In this document: positions 52,062 to 61,542 of the stretch, one piece after another | How positions within the stretch are numbered: the first letter of the stretch is position 1 | Layout: each line of letters begins with the position of its first letter | Made by a program: the position numbers and the translations under genes | The notes under the pieces: model-generated | Told to the model about the DNA's origin: nothing | Database searches by the model: none | Seen by the model: only the letters and a program-made list of their open reading frames with translations | Source of the DNA: Ruegeria aquimaris | GTDB taxonomy: Bacteria > Pseudomonadota > Alphaproteobacteria > Rhodobacterales > Rhodobacteraceae | Assembly: GCF_025751555.1 (NCBI RefSeq) | Contig: NZ_JAOWLB010000003.1 | Location: forward strand, 186,001 to 250,000 | Direction of reading: 5' to 3' | DNA: 64,000 nucleotides

Positions 52062-52469
52062 TCAGCGCACCACATGCACCGCGCATTGCGCATGGCGGAC
52101 AACCTGTGCGGCGGTGGAACCCAACAGCAGGTCCTGCATCCCCGGCCGGTGAGAGGAGATGATGATCAGGTCGGGCTTGTTGGTCTCGGCCCAGTCCAGG
52201 ATCGAGCGGCCCGAATGCCCCTCGATCAGCACACCAGTGGCATTGGGCAGACCGGCGGCCATCTTGTCCAGCTCGCCTTTCAGCGCCTTGCGCGCCTCGG
52301 CCAGATAATCGGGCGGCATATACGAGATCGCATAGGCCGGGATATGCTCAACCACATGCAACAGCGTGATCCGCGCCTCGGGCGTGGCCAGCAGTCTGGC
52401 CAGCTTCAGCGGGCCAGATACGTCGCGCTCGGAATCGAACGAAATGGGGACGAGGATATTGTGATACAT
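52062..52469 (-). CDS. Universal stress protein (UspA family)
   Basis: A 135-residue single Usp domain: MYHNILVPISFDSERD start, LLHVVEHIPAYA, and the ATP-binding G-2x-G-9x-G(S/T)-like end ISSHRPGMQDLLLGSTAAQV. It is soluble; a stress-related role is known for the family but not the partner here. It stands alone. Confidence 0.92.
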   Translation of the reverse strand: MYHNILVPISFDSERDVSGPLKLARLLATPEARITLLHVVEHIPAYAISYMPPDYLAEARKALKGELDKMAAGLPNATGVLIEGHSGRSILDWAETNKPDLIIISSHRPGMQDLLLGSTAAQVVRHAQCAVHVVR

Positions 52470-52553
52470 GGTTCGCGCCTCCGTTAGGGATGCGTATAGA
52501 ATGCCCTGTGCCCCTCGCCCCTGCCTTGATCCAGATCAGCCTTTTCCGGCGAC

Positions 52554-52880
52554 CTAGTCGGCGTCAAAGGTCTCGGCCACCTCATACATGACCGGCTCAA
52601 AGCTTTTGCACATCTCGTTCAGCTTGCGGTTTCTCTCGCGCATCTCGGGGGTGCGCAGCATGGCCAGGAAATCCTCGCGCCGCCGCCATTGTGAGTAATT
52701 GGCGATCCGGGTCTGGGCGTCGTTCACATGCAGGCCAGCGGCGATGAATCCGGGTTGTTTCGAGATGAACTCGGCATAGGCCTCGGTCAGCGCCTCGAGC
52801 AGATCCTGGCAGGTGCCCGGCGTCATCTCGAATGTGGTGATCACGGTTTGCACCGGGGCGGCCTTGACGATCTTGGGCAT
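52554..52880 (-). CDS. Antibiotic biosynthesis monooxygenase (ABM) domain protein
   Basis: A 108-residue dimeric alpha+beta-barrel domain, with FISKQPGFIAAGLHVNDAQT and SQWRRREDFLAMLRTPEM. Family members include quinone- or heme-acting monooxygenases and many of unknown role. AGGAGAC precedes the ATG. Confidence 0.83.
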   Translation of the reverse strand: MPKIVKAAPVQTVITTFEMTPGTCQDLLEALTEAYAEFISKQPGFIAAGLHVNDAQTRIANYSQWRRREDFLAMLRTPEMRERNRKLNEMCKSFEPVMYEVAETFDAD

Positions 52881-52911
52881 GGCGGGTCTCCTTTTCCTGC
52901 CCTTCAGCCTA

Positions 52912-53544
52912 TCACAGCTTTTCCAGCGCGCGCTCTATTTCCTGCATCAATCCAGTCACTTCGGCATGGGCGGGGCCCTTGGGCGCCTCCAGCGCGGCGC
53001 GCCCCTGCCCCAATGTCTCGGCATAGACCACGCGGTTCGACATCACCGATTGCGCCAGCTCGGCCTTCAGTTCTCCGGCCTTGGCGGCGACATCCTGTGC
53101 CAGCCGGGTTCCGGGACGGTTGCGGGTCATCACCATCAGCGCGGGCTTTTCCTCGCGCTCAGCCAGGTACAGCACCATTTCCACCGCCCACAGGTCCAGA
53201 TGCGAGGTCGCCACCGGGATCAGCACCAGATCGGCCTCGCGCAGGGCCGGGCGCAGATCGCTGTCGGCCTTGGGCGGGGTGTCGATGATGACGATATCGT
53301 GTTCCTTGGCCAGCTTGCGCACCTCATAGCTGACACCCCAGGCCGAGGCGGTGGAAAACTCCAGCCCCGGCGCGTCGCCCGCCTCGAGCCGCGCCATGAA
53401 CCAGCGCCCGGCCGACCCCTGCGGGTCGGTATCCATCAACGCCACCCGTTTGCCCGCGCGGGCAAAGGCAACGGCCAGATTGACCGCCAGCGTGGTCTTG
53501 CCCGACCCGCCCTTCTGTTGCGCGACCGTGATCACCTGTCCCAT
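52912..53544 (-). CDS. ParA/MinD-family ATPase
   Basis: A 210-residue deviant-Walker ATPase: KGGSGKTTLAVNLAVAFARA (Walker A'), DTDPQGSAGRW, and IIDTPPKADSDLR (Walker B). Orphan ParA proteins of this length position large complexes or act in chromosome dynamics. No parB or parS is next to it, so it is not evidence of a plasmid. Confidence 0.88.
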   Translation of the reverse strand: MGQVITVAQQKGGSGKTTLAVNLAVAFARAGKRVALMDTDPQGSAGRWFMARLEAGDAPGLEFSTASAWGVSYEVRKLAKEHDIVIIDTPPKADSDLRPALREADLVLIPVATSHLDLWAVEMVLYLAEREEKPALMVMTRNRPGTRLAQDVAAKAGELKAELAQSVMSNRVVYAETLGQGRAALEAPKGPAHAEVTGLMQEIERALEKL

Positions 53545-53694
53545 GGCGCCCTCCATCATGCCGCATTGCAGCATATAGGGCGCACCGCAGAGCACAACGG
53601 CGATTCGTCCTGTTTCCCTGCGGCATCGCCGCCCGATTGCCCGTCCTAACGCTTCGTTAACCAATCCCGGCAAGGCTGAGGCCAGAGGGACGCA

Positions 53695-54360
53695 ATGGGA
53701 CGGGTGCTGTTTGCCGTTTGGATCTGCCTCGCCGTGGCCGGTCAGGCCGCGGCCGGCGCATGGCTGCGCGAGCGCGGCACCGGTTTCACCGCGGTCACCG
53801 CCACGCTCTACCGGTTCGATGGTGTTCTGGATTACAAGAGCGCAGTCTATGGCGAATGGGGTGTGACCGAGCGCTGGACGCTGGGTGTCGATGTGAACGA
53901 GCAGCCCGGCCTCGCAGGTCACGCCCTGCTGTTCCTGCGCTATCCGCTGGCGGACCTGGGTCAGCGCGGGCGCCTTGCTGTCGAGGCTGGCCTGGGCGGC
54001 CATCACTGGCTGGGCGAATGGAACCCAATGACCAAGCTGACACTGTCTTATGGCAAGGGTCTCGATACCCGCTGGGGGCCGGGCTGGTTCGCCGCCGACG
54101 CAGGGTGGGAGCGCCGATTTGGCACCGCGACAGAGATCTTCAAGCTCGATTTCACCGCGGGCCTGTCGACCCCGCGCCGCATCGACCCGATGCTGCAACT
54201 GGAAACCGCCTATGTCTCCGGCCTGCCGGTGTTCTGGACCCTCACGCCCTCGCTGCTGATCGACGCGGGCAAGGGCAGCATCTGGGTGGTCGGGCTGGAA
54301 CGAAAATCGGCCCTGCCCGGCAACATCGGGCTGAAACTCGGCTTCTGGCGCAATTTCTGA
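53695..54360 (+). CDS. Exported protein, probable outer-membrane beta barrel
   Basis: 221 residues with a Sec signal (VLFAVWICLAVAGQAAAG). The mature part alternates polar and hydrophobic residues and is rich in aromatics (LGGHHWLGEWNPMTKLTLSYG, RKSALPGNIGLKLGFWRNF), ending in Phe as outer-membrane barrels do. Not a recognised family. A terminator for the convergent gene follows. Confidence 0.7.
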   Translation: MGRVLFAVWICLAVAGQAAAGAWLRERGTGFTAVTATLYRFDGVLDYKSAVYGEWGVTERWTLGVDVNEQPGLAGHALLFLRYPLADLGQRGRLAVEAGLGGHHWLGEWNPMTKLTLSYGKGLDTRWGPGWFAADAGWERRFGTATEIFKLDFTAGLSTPRRIDPMLQLETAYVSGLPVFWTLTPSLLIDAGKGSIWVVGLERKSALPGNIGLKLGFWRNF

Positions 54361-54371
54361 TCGCAACGACG

Positions 54372-54400
54372 AAAAAGGGGCTGCGCCTGCACGCAGCCCC
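54372..54400 (-). terminator. Terminator of the leftward beta-helix gene
   Basis: On the minus strand, a 9-bp stem GGGGCTGCG/CGCAGCCCC with a 6-nt loop is followed by TTTTT, 16 bp after the stop. Confidence 0.88.
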
Positions 54401-54415
54401 GACACCTGCCCGCGC

Positions 54416-56701
54416 TTACTTGTCGGCGCGGATCGTAGCGATGACCGTACCCTTGACCGGCTCGCTCCAGCGCAGCCGGATCATGTCCTGCCCTGTCCCC
54501 TGCTGCGCCTGCGCATAAGGGGCAAGGTACCGCACCGCGCCGCCCGAGTCGGTCAGCGCCCCCTGCGCCACCACCGCCTGAATGCCCCGGCTTTCGGCCC
54601 CAAAAGGCAGCCTGCCCTCGGTGTCGATCAGCCAGTTATCCGAGGCGGTCGCCTGCTGATACTCCAGCCGCAACGGGTTTTCCGACTGGATGCTGACCCC
54701 GTGATACATGTTGCCCTCGAAAATCAGGTTCTTGGTCCGGTCATAGTTCAGCCCCGAGAAACTGGTATCGACCCGGTCGGCCCGGTCGATATAGCCGTTG
54801 ATCGAGCGGAACTTGTTGCCGGTCACCGTCATGCCGTTGATGAAATGGCCCACACCATGCGGCTTGATCACCACATAGCTGAACCATGGCGCCACCTCTC
54901 CCGACAAAAAGATATTGTCGGTGATGCTCATCGAACTGAACGAGAACCCGCCGCTGAAATCGGGGTTGGCGTCCTGTTCGTTGGTCCATTCAAAGCTGCA
55001 ATTGTCGACATAGTTCTCGGCGAAGGTGCAGCTGGAATAGGTACCGATGATGACGATCCCCGCCGTGCGCGGCCCGTTCGGCACAGCATCGCCCTGGAAG
55101 AAGTGATTGCCCAGGATCATGTGGTTCTGCCCGGCCATGACGCCAAAGTGCAGGAAATTGGTCGCGCGGTTGTGGCGCAGCTTGACGTCATTGGCATTGA
55201 CGTTGAACGCGATCGAGGTTCGATCCGCGACATTCGCCCCCTCTTCCGAGGACAGGAACTGGCACCCGTCGATCAGCATCCCCTGACAGCCGCCCCCGAT
55301 CGAGGTGATGCCGCGATCCTTGGGCCGGCTGATGAAACAATCGAACAGCGCGAATGTCGCGCCCGACGGGGCCAGCTTGATGCCGCTACAGTTGTTGTTG
55401 CACTGAAACTCGATGTTCTGCATGTTGAACTTCGACAGCGCGCTGAAGCCGCTGAAATCCAGCATGTATTTGTAATCGTGAAAGGTGAAGACCTGCGTGC
55501 CCGCCGCATCGTAGAGTCCGGCGTTCAGCGTGATCTCCCCCGCGCCCACATTCTTTGATCGCACGTAGATCTCGCGCCCGACCCCGGCCCCGGTGACCCG
55601 TGCGCCAATTGGAATATTGGCGACATTGGCGACATTGGTCAGCGTGCGCTGGTTCGCCGGATTGTATGTCGCCAGCGAGGTGTAGGTCTGGGTGTCCCAG
55701 GCCGGCCCGCCCACCGCGTCCAGCTGCCCGTTGCGGATCACCCGCCGCGTGGCATAACTGCTGCGGTTCGGCACCGCCGCCTGCATATCGATCGGCGCGG
55801 TGATCGTCACCTTGCGTCCGCCCAGGTCCAGCGATTCGTGATCGACCCCGTTCAGCAGCGCCTGAAACGCCTTGCGAAACGCGGTCTCCTCGTTGCCAAA
55901 GGCCGCGATATAGGCGGGCAGGTTGTAGTTCTTGGTCAGCACCAGCATCTTATCGACCGGCATCGACACCGTGCCCTCGAACTCGATCTCCGACTGGATA
56001 TTGACCGTCTCGCCCAGGAAATAGCTGCCTTCGGGCACGAACACGCGCCGCCCGGCCGCGGCTGCGTCCGCTGCTTCAAACGCGGCCGCATCGTCGGTCA
56101 CCCCGTCGCCCACCGCGCCATAGTCGCGCACATCCACAAGGCTCAGCATGTCGCGCAGAAACACGCCGGTGACGTCCGTGATCTCGATATCGTCGATCCG
56201 CACGATGCCGCCGCTCGGCCCTTCCAGGTTGATCCCGAAATGACCGTAAATCGCCGTCCGGCCCCAGGACATGTCGACGCCGCCGCGATTACCCGAGCCG
56301 ACGATGCCGGTCACCTCGACCACCTGACCATAGCTGGTCAGTGTTACCGGCGGAGAAAGCTCGGTCACCCCCGTCACATGGGCGCCCCCCGCGCCCCCGG
56401 CCCAGCCCGCCACCCGCACGCTGGGCAGGTTGCCGCTGATCGCCTTGACGCGCACCTTGACCTGCAAGTAACAGCCCGGCTGCAACGGCGTCTGCCCCAT
56501 GTAACGCAGCTTTTGTACCGAACTGGTCTTCTGCAACTCCAGGCAGCCGCCGAAATCCGCGTCCGCTGGCACAAAGGCGGCATTGGGCGCGCCGTCATAG
56601 GTATCCGACCCCGGTGTGCCGTCGCCGCTCGACCAGACATCCAGCCCCAGCTGGAAGGCCGGCGGCATAAAGTTGATGCCCTCGGTGATTGCCTTGTTCA
56701 T
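54416..56701 (-). CDS. Large right-handed beta-helix (pectate lyase / tailspike-like) protein
   Basis: 761 residues. Residues ~60-195 look like a carbohydrate-binding or jelly-roll part. From ~200 the pectate-lyase-type beta-helix begins (VDVRDYGAVGDGVTDDAAAFE, then FVPEGSYFLGETVNI), with many right-handed repeats and late insertions. No clear signal peptide is seen (MNKAITEGINFMPPAF). It resembles phage tailspike or exopolysaccharide-degrading proteins, but no phage genes are adjacent. The substrate is unknown. Confidence 0.78.
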   Translation of the reverse strand: MNKAITEGINFMPPAFQLGLDVWSSGDGTPGSDTYDGAPNAAFVPADADFGGCLELQKTSSVQKLRYMGQTPLQPGCYLQVKVRVKAISGNLPSVRVAGWAGGAGGAHVTGVTELSPPVTLTSYGQVVEVTGIVGSGNRGGVDMSWGRTAIYGHFGINLEGPSGGIVRIDDIEITDVTGVFLRDMLSLVDVRDYGAVGDGVTDDAAAFEAADAAAAGRRVFVPEGSYFLGETVNIQSEIEFEGTVSMPVDKMLVLTKNYNLPAYIAAFGNEETAFRKAFQALLNGVDHESLDLGGRKVTITAPIDMQAAVPNRSSYATRRVIRNGQLDAVGGPAWDTQTYTSLATYNPANQRTLTNVANVANIPIGARVTGAGVGREIYVRSKNVGAGEITLNAGLYDAAGTQVFTFHDYKYMLDFSGFSALSKFNMQNIEFQCNNNCSGIKLAPSGATFALFDCFISRPKDRGITSIGGGCQGMLIDGCQFLSSEEGANVADRTSIAFNVNANDVKLRHNRATNFLHFGVMAGQNHMILGNHFFQGDAVPNGPRTAGIVIIGTYSSCTFAENYVDNCSFEWTNEQDANPDFSGGFSFSSMSITDNIFLSGEVAPWFSYVVIKPHGVGHFINGMTVTGNKFRSINGYIDRADRVDTSFSGLNYDRTKNLIFEGNMYHGVSIQSENPLRLEYQQATASDNWLIDTEGRLPFGAESRGIQAVVAQGALTDSGGAVRYLAPYAQAQQGTGQDMIRLRWSEPVKGTVIATIRADK

Positions 56702-56841
56702 CCAAATCCCTTTCCCAATCGCGCCGCAGACCACCTGCCCTGGCGCATGCATGTGACGGGTCCGGGTCGCCCCCGAACGCGCCATATCGCTAAAGGAAAG
56801 GGATTAACCGGCGCTCAGGGCACCGTGACGGTGGTGTTGCC

Positions 56842-57243
56842 TCAGGCCGACAGACCCGGCGCCTTCAACACCTGCACCGCGTTGATCTTCCAGCCGTTTT
56901 CCAGTTCGACCATCTGATAGCCCAGGTAGTGCACCATGCCCTGCGCATCGGTGATCCGCACCGTCTGCCACAGCGCGCCGTCTTCCTCGTGCAGCTCCAG
57001 AAAGGTCACATCGGCAGGTCGCCACACCATAGGATAGCCGCCCCGCACCATCGCCCCGAAGTTCTCGGGCGTGCGAAAGATGTCGCGAATCATCGGGCTG
57101 GCAAAGCTGAAGGCAGTCACGAAATCATCCGCCAGAAAGGCCTCGATCTGGCTGCTGATGACGGTCTCGATCTCGTCGCTCTGGGCCGCGGCGGGGGTTG
57201 CAAGACATGCGGCCAGCAGGAGACTTGCGATCAGTCGTTTCAT
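56842..57243 (-). CDS. DUF4864 exported protein
   Basis: 133 residues with a signal peptide (MKRLIASLLLAACLATPAAA). The mature part reads ISSQIEAFLADDFVTAFSFA, then PENFGAMVRGGYPMVWRPAD, ending YQMVELENGWKINAVQVL: an SnoaL/NTF2-like cone as in DUF4864. The function is unknown. Confidence 0.82.
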   Translation of the reverse strand: MKRLIASLLLAACLATPAAAQSDEIETVISSQIEAFLADDFVTAFSFASPMIRDIFRTPENFGAMVRGGYPMVWRPADVTFLELHEEDGALWQTVRITDAQGMVHYLGYQMVELENGWKINAVQVLKAPGLSA

Positions 57244-57318
57244 GTCCGGTATCCTCCTGGCCTTCATACGAAGCTGTCACCTACTTCGGATCACCTGACT
57301 TACCGCCTCTTAAATTCC

Positions 57319-57341
57319 ATGAATCAAATATCTTGATTCAT
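57319..57341. promoter_or_regulatory. Inverted repeat upstream of the DsrE-like gene
   Basis: ATGAATCAA (57319-57327) and TTGATTCAT (57333-57341) form a perfect 9-bp palindrome with a 5-bp spacer, in an AT-rich 200-bp intergenic region between divergent genes. It is a candidate operator; the regulator is unknown. Confidence 0.55.
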
Positions 57342-57442
57342 AAACACATCAAGATGACACTCAAGAAACGTGCAGGGGATCTGCACCTTTTAAGTCAGAA
57401 GGGCTGCCCCTCGCACAGATTGCCATGTTCGGGGAGGATAAC

Positions 57443-57901
57443 ATGCAGATCATCAAGCACTTCGTTTGTGCCGTCATTTTTGCGGCCCTCGCAGCCACAG
57501 CCACTATGGCGCAGGACACGGAACGGTACGGCAAACAGAAAGTTGTCTATCACATTAACTACCCAGGCGGGGAAGGGTCCAAGGCCTACAAGGGTGCGAT
57601 GCGCAACATCCAGAACCACATCAACGCCGTCGGCGCCGAGAATATCGACGTCAAGGTCGTGATGCATGGAAACGGTCTCGGTCTCCTGATGAGCGCCAAG
57701 ACCGACACCGACGTTCAAACCATCGTTGCGTCCCTCAAGGGTCAGAATGTCGGCTTCCAAGTCTGCAACAATACGCTGGTCGGTCGCAAGATCAGCTACC
57801 AGAACGATCTCTACGACGTATGGGAGGAAGACATCGTGCCCTCGGGCGTGGCCGAACTCTCACGTCTTCAGCAGATGGGCTACACCTACATCAAGCCCTG
57901 A
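57443..57901 (+). CDS. Periplasmic DsrE-like protein
   Basis: 152 residues with a signal peptide (MQIIKHFVCAVIFAALAATA). The mature part has a DsrE fold pattern, VVYHINYPGGEGSKAYKGAM and a single Cys in GFQVCNNTLVGRK, ending LQQMGYTYIKP. DsrE proteins carry sulfur as persulfide, often in sulfur oxidation. ATG at 57443 is preceded by GGGGAGGATA; the upstream start at 57425 is less likely. Confidence 0.8.
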   Translation: MQIIKHFVCAVIFAALAATATMAQDTERYGKQKVVYHINYPGGEGSKAYKGAMRNIQNHINAVGAENIDVKVVMHGNGLGLLMSAKTDTDVQTIVASLKGQNVGFQVCNNTLVGRKISYQNDLYDVWEEDIVPSGVAELSRLQQMGYTYIKP

Positions 57902-57943
57902 TTTGAAACGGCCGGCGGTCGAAATCCGCCGGTCGATCCGGTT

Positions 57944-58246
57944 TCAGTCCAGATCGGTCCAGGGCCAGGGTTTGACCTCGCTGGCCGCGGTCTGGAACCG
58001 CGCCGCCTTGGCGATCCAGATGCCCAGGTCGGTGCCGAAATCGGCAAGCCGTGCATTCGGCTGGCTCTTGCTGACGGCCATGATGATGAATTGCACCACC
58101 GTGACCACTGCCAGGATGGTCTGCGCCAGATTGATCATGATCGCGATCAGGATCATGTGCAGCAGCCTCCACCACAGGCTGTCGCGCTGTTCCGGCTCGT
58201 GCTGTTCGCCGTGCACGCGACCTTCGAATTTGTCTTCGTCCGACAT
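57944..58246 (-). CDS. Membrane protein, DUF4389 family
   Basis: 100 residues, one or two membrane helices (SLWWRLLHMILIAIMINLAQ, ILAVVTVVQFIIMAV) and the family end FGTDLGIWIAKAARF. DUF4389 is small and uncharacterised. It precedes lysyl-tRNA synthetase in the same direction, with a terminator between. Confidence 0.82.
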   Translation of the reverse strand: MSDEDKFEGRVHGEQHEPEQRDSLWWRLLHMILIAIMINLAQTILAVVTVVQFIIMAVSKSQPNARLADFGTDLGIWIAKAARFQTAASEVKPWPWTDLD

Positions 58247-58292
58247 TGGCATGCTGTCCTCCGCGACTGTGATGCTGCGGAGCCTAACACAG

Positions 58293-58317
58293 AAAACGGC
58301 GCCCGCCAGCGGGCGCC
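58293..58317 (-). terminator. Terminator of the lysyl-tRNA synthetase gene
   Basis: On the minus strand, a perfect 9-bp stem GGCGCCCGC/GCGGGCGCC with a 2-nt loop is followed by GTTTTCT, 22 bp after the stop. Confidence 0.85.
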
Positions 58318-58339
58318 GCCCTGTTCACTGCAAACCGCC

Positions 58340-59914
58340 TCAGGCCAGCTCGCCCGCCAGCGCCTTGTCGATCAGCGCGATGGTCTCGGGGATGCCGTAA
58401 AGCGCGATGAACCCGCCAAAACGCGGCCCCTGCGATGCGCCCAACAACACCTCGTAAAGCGCGCCGAACCAGGCGCGCAGCGGGTCGAACCGGTCGCGGC
58501 CCACCGCATAGACGATGGATTGCAGCGCCTCGTCCTCAACCGGTCCGTCATAGGCGGCCAGTTGCGCGCGCAACTCCACCAGTGCCTCGCGCTCGGCCTC
58601 GGTCGGCGCCCGGTAGACCCGCGTCGGCTTGACGAAATCGTTGAAGTAGCGCACCGCGAACCCGGCCGCCTGATCCAGATCGGGATGGCTCTCGGCGCTG
58701 GCCTCGGGCGCATAGCGGCGGATGAAGCCCCACAGCGCCTCCTTGTCCTCGGCCCCCGACACGCTGGCCAGGTTCAGCAGCATCCCGAACGGCACGATCA
58801 GGGTCGAAACCGGCACATCGCCGCCATGGATGTGCCAGACCGGGTTGTTCAGCTGCGCCGCCAGATCCTGGGTCGGATAGGCGCGCAACTGCTGGTGATA
58901 CTCGTCCACCGCCTTGGGGATCACGTCGAAATACATCCGCTTGGCGGTCTTCGGCTTCTGATACATGAAATAGGCAAGGCTTTCCGAGCTGGCATAGGTC
59001 AGCCATTCGTCGATGCTCACCCCGTTGCCACTCGATTTTGAAATCTTCTGCCCGTTCTCGTCCAGGAACAGCTCATAGGTGAAATGCTCGGGCGCGGGCA
59101 CGCCCAGCACCCGGCAGATCCCGTCATAGATCGGCGTATTGGTCGAGTGATCCTTGCCGTACATCTCGAAATCGACGCCCAGCGCCGCCCAGCGCGCGCC
59201 GAAATCGGGCTTCCATTGCAGCTTCACGTTGCCGCCCGTCACCGGCAGCGTCCATTCGCGCCCGTCCTCGTCGTCAAAGGTGATGGTGCCATCCTTGGCG
59301 TTCACCTCTTTCATAGGCACGTACAGTACCCGCCCCGTCTCGGGGTGGATCGGCAGGAAAATCGAATAGGTCTGCTGCCGTTCTTCGCGCAGCGACTTCA
59401 GCATGATCTTCATGATGTCGTCATAGCGTTCCGCCGCACGCAGCAGGATCTCGTCGAACTGACCCGACTTGTAGAACTCGGTCGCCGAATAGAACTCGTA
59501 CTCGAACCCGAATGTATCGAGGAAGCGGCGCAGCATCGCATTGTTATGATGGCCAAAGCTCTCATGGGTGCCGAACGGATCGGGCACCGAGGTCAGCGGC
59601 TTTTGCAGATGCTCGCGCAACATCTCCTGGTTGGGTACGTTGCCCGGCACCTTGCGCATGCCGTCCAGATCGTCCGAGAAACAGATCAGCCGGGTCGGAA
59701 TATCGCTGATCTCCTCGAAAGCGCGGCGGATCATCGTGGTGCGCGCCACCTCGCCGAATGTCCCGATATGCGGCAGGCCCGAGGGACCATAGCCGGTCTC
59801 GAACAACACATACCCCTTCTCCGGCGGCGCCTTCTCATAGCGTTTGAGCACCCGCCGCGCCTCTTCAAAGGGCCAGGCCTTGGACGCAAGGGCGAGTTCA
59901 CGCGAGTTGGACAT
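58340..59914 (-). CDS. lysS: Lysyl-tRNA synthetase, class I
   Basis: 524 residues of the archaeal-type class I LysRS, not the class II enzyme of most bacteria: HIGH-like [13 protein letters not shown] (about 44-56) and KMSKS-like KISKSSGNG (about 285). It charges tRNA-Lys with ATP. The ATG at 59914 follows GGAG at 7 bp; another in-frame ATG is 12 bp upstream. Class I LysRS is usual in alphaproteobacteria such as Rhodobacterales. Confidence 0.94.
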   Translation of the reverse strand: MSNSRELALASKAWPFEEARRVLKRYEKAPPEKGYVLFETGYGPSGLPHIGTFGEVARTTMIRRAFEEISDIPTRLICFSDDLDGMRKVPGNVPNQEMLREHLQKPLTSVPDPFGTHESFGHHNNAMLRRFLDTFGFEYEFYSATEFYKSGQFDEILLRAAERYDDIMKIMLKSLREERQQTYSIFLPIHPETGRVLYVPMKEVNAKDGTITFDDEDGREWTLPVTGGNVKLQWKPDFGARWAALGVDFEMYGKDHSTNTPIYDGICRVLGVPAPEHFTYELFLDENGQKISKSSGNGVSIDEWLTYASSESLAYFMYQKPKTAKRMYFDVIPKAVDEYHQQLRAYPTQDLAAQLNNPVWHIHGGDVPVSTLIVPFGMLLNLASVSGAEDKEALWGFIRRYAPEASAESHPDLDQAAGFAVRYFNDFVKPTRVYRAPTEAEREALVELRAQLAAYDGPVEDEALQSIVYAVGRDRFDPLRAWFGALYEVLLGASQGPRFGGFIALYGIPETIALIDKALAGELA

Positions 59915-60015
59915 GTCGGTCTCCATCGGGGGGTATCCGGGCGCCCCATGCGCCCTGTCCGGCTGTCCTATTGTGCCAGTGCAGCATGAGTCAATAAACC
60001 GGTGCCTTTTCTGCC

Positions 60016-60897
60016 CTATTTCCGGGCATTTTCGGCGATCCAGTCCAGGATTCCCCGCACCTGCGGGTCCGCCGCCAGCCCGTCGCGCGCCGCCATGAAA
60101 TAACCGCGCGCCGACACCGCCTCTGGCCCCTCCAGCCGCACCAGCGCGCCGGTGTCCAGGAAACTGTTCAGCACCCCGTCCCAGCACAGGCACACCCCCT
60201 GCCCGGCCAGCGCCGCATTGATCAGCATCGCGTAAGAGTTGAAATCCAGCACCCGCGCCCCCGCCGGCATCTCTGCCCCGACCGAGCGGAACCAGCTTGG
60301 CCAGTCGTGCCACTGGCTGCGCGCCGCCTCCATTGTCAACAGGGTCATGCAGGCAAAATCATAGGCATCGCCGCTCATCCCCCGCCGATCCAGATAGAGC
60401 GGGCTTGCCGCCGGGAACACGCCATCGCCCAGCAGCCGGACCTCTCCGGCATCCTCCGCCAGCCCGAACCGGATCGAGATATCGCCGGGGCGCTGCGGCT
60501 CACCATACTCCTGACTTATGATGCGAATCGTCACCTCGGCAAAAGTGTCCTCCAGTTCTCCCAGCCGGGGGATCAGCCAGAACGCCACCAGCCCCGAGGG
60601 CGCGGTGATCGTCACCACCTTGCCCCGCGCCGCCTGCCGGATTTGCGCCACAGCGGTTTCGATCTGCCCGAACCCGCCGCGCAAGGCCCGCAGCAAGTCC
60701 TTGCCATGCTGCGTCATTCTCACCGGTTTGTGACTGCGGTCGAACAGGGCGCACCCCAAATCCGCCTCCAGCGCCGCGATCCGCCGCGACACCGCGGGCT
60801 GCGACACGTTCAACTCGGCCGCCGCCTCCGTCAGTGTACCATGGCGTGCCGCCGCGTAGAATGCCGTCAGCCCGGAAAAGCCAGGAAGCCGCTCCAT
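60016..60897 (-). CDS. LysR-family regulator, adjacent to dddW
   Basis: 293 residues: LysR helix-turn-helix at about 5-65 ([34 protein letters not shown]) and a PBP-like effector domain of the GcvA branch. It is divergent from dddW across 95 bp. In R. pomeroyi a LysR protein next to dddW activates it in response to DMSP; the same role is inferred here. Confidence 0.9.
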   Translation of the reverse strand: MERLPGFSGLTAFYAAARHGTLTEAAAELNVSQPAVSRRIAALEADLGCALFDRSHKPVRMTQHGKDLLRALRGGFGQIETAVAQIRQAARGKVVTITAPSGLVAFWLIPRLGELEDTFAEVTIRIISQEYGEPQRPGDISIRFGLAEDAGEVRLLGDGVFPAASPLYLDRRGMSGDAYDFACMTLLTMEAARSQWHDWPSWFRSVGAEMPAGARVLDFNSYAMLINAALAGQGVCLCWDGVLNSFLDTGALVRLEGPEAVSARGYFMAARDGLAADPQVRGILDWIAENARK

Positions 60898-60902
60898 CTA
60901 TC

Positions 60903-60917
60903 ATAACCTCAGCGTAT
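60903..60917. promoter_or_regulatory. Candidate LysR box between lysR and dddW
   Basis: ATA-N9-TAT (T-N11-A type) lies 6 bp before the LysR start, with a second palindrome ATGCGCAT at 60922-60929. Location suits autoregulation plus activation of dddW. Not proven. Confidence 0.5.
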
Positions 60918-60992
60918 AATCATGCGCATCTTTACGCGATTGCCCGCGCCCGGCAAGCCACTGTATTGCTGCCCCAGAACAAGGAGCCCGCC

Positions 60993-61451
60993 ATGACCGA
61001 CCTTCTCGACAGCTTCGCCGCCGAAATCGGCACCGCAACGCCGCTGCACCAGGCCAGCAACCTGCCGCACGCCCCGTTGGCGGTCGATGCCGCCCATGTG
61101 CCGCTCTCCGGAGGTACCGACCCGACCTATGGCGAGGTGCGCTGGCGCACGCTGATCAACGGCACCCCCGAGGCGCCCCGCGATCTGGTGCTGGGCCTGG
61201 CCGAGTTCGGCCCCGGTGACCGCCTGCTGCCGCACCGCCATACCCCGGCGGAATTCTATCTGGGTGTCCAGGGCTCGGGCACCGTCACCATCGACGGCGT
61301 GCCGCATCACATCGCGCCCGGCATCGCGCTTTACATCCCCGGTGATGCCGAACATGGCACCGTCGCCGGCCCCGAGGGCCTGCGCTTCGCCTATGGCTTC
61401 GCCTCCGCCGGGTTTGAAAGCATCGAATACCGCTTTACCGCCAGCGCCTGA
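60993..61451 (+). CDS. dddW: DMSP lyase, cupin type
   Basis: A 152-residue single cupin domain. The metal ligands His81, His83 (LLPHRHTPAEF), Glu87 and His121 (GDAEHGTV) coincide in number and spacing with those reported for Ruegeria pomeroyi DddW, which uses Fe(II) or Mn(II) to cleave DMSP to acrylate and dimethyl sulfide. AAGGAG lies 8 bp before the ATG. It is divergent from a LysR regulator, as in the known locus. Confidence 0.93.
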   Translation: MTDLLDSFAAEIGTATPLHQASNLPHAPLAVDAAHVPLSGGTDPTYGEVRWRTLINGTPEAPRDLVLGLAEFGPGDRLLPHRHTPAEFYLGVQGSGTVTIDGVPHHIAPGIALYIPGDAEHGTVAGPEGLRFAYGFASAGFESIEYRFTASA

Positions 61452-61542
61452 TTGCCGCAAACCGGGCCGTGCGCTAGCGGTTGAACCTGAGGCGCGCGCC
61501 CCCTATCCTGCACCGCAGCACATATGCAGGCAGGACACCACC

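Noticed and set aside
52912-53544. Plasmid or phage partition system
   Set aside because: The ParA-like gene has no parB or parS partner; orphan ParA proteins are common in chromosomes.
54416-56701. Prophage remnant
   Set aside because: The beta-helix protein resembles tailspikes, but no other phage gene or att repeat is nearby.
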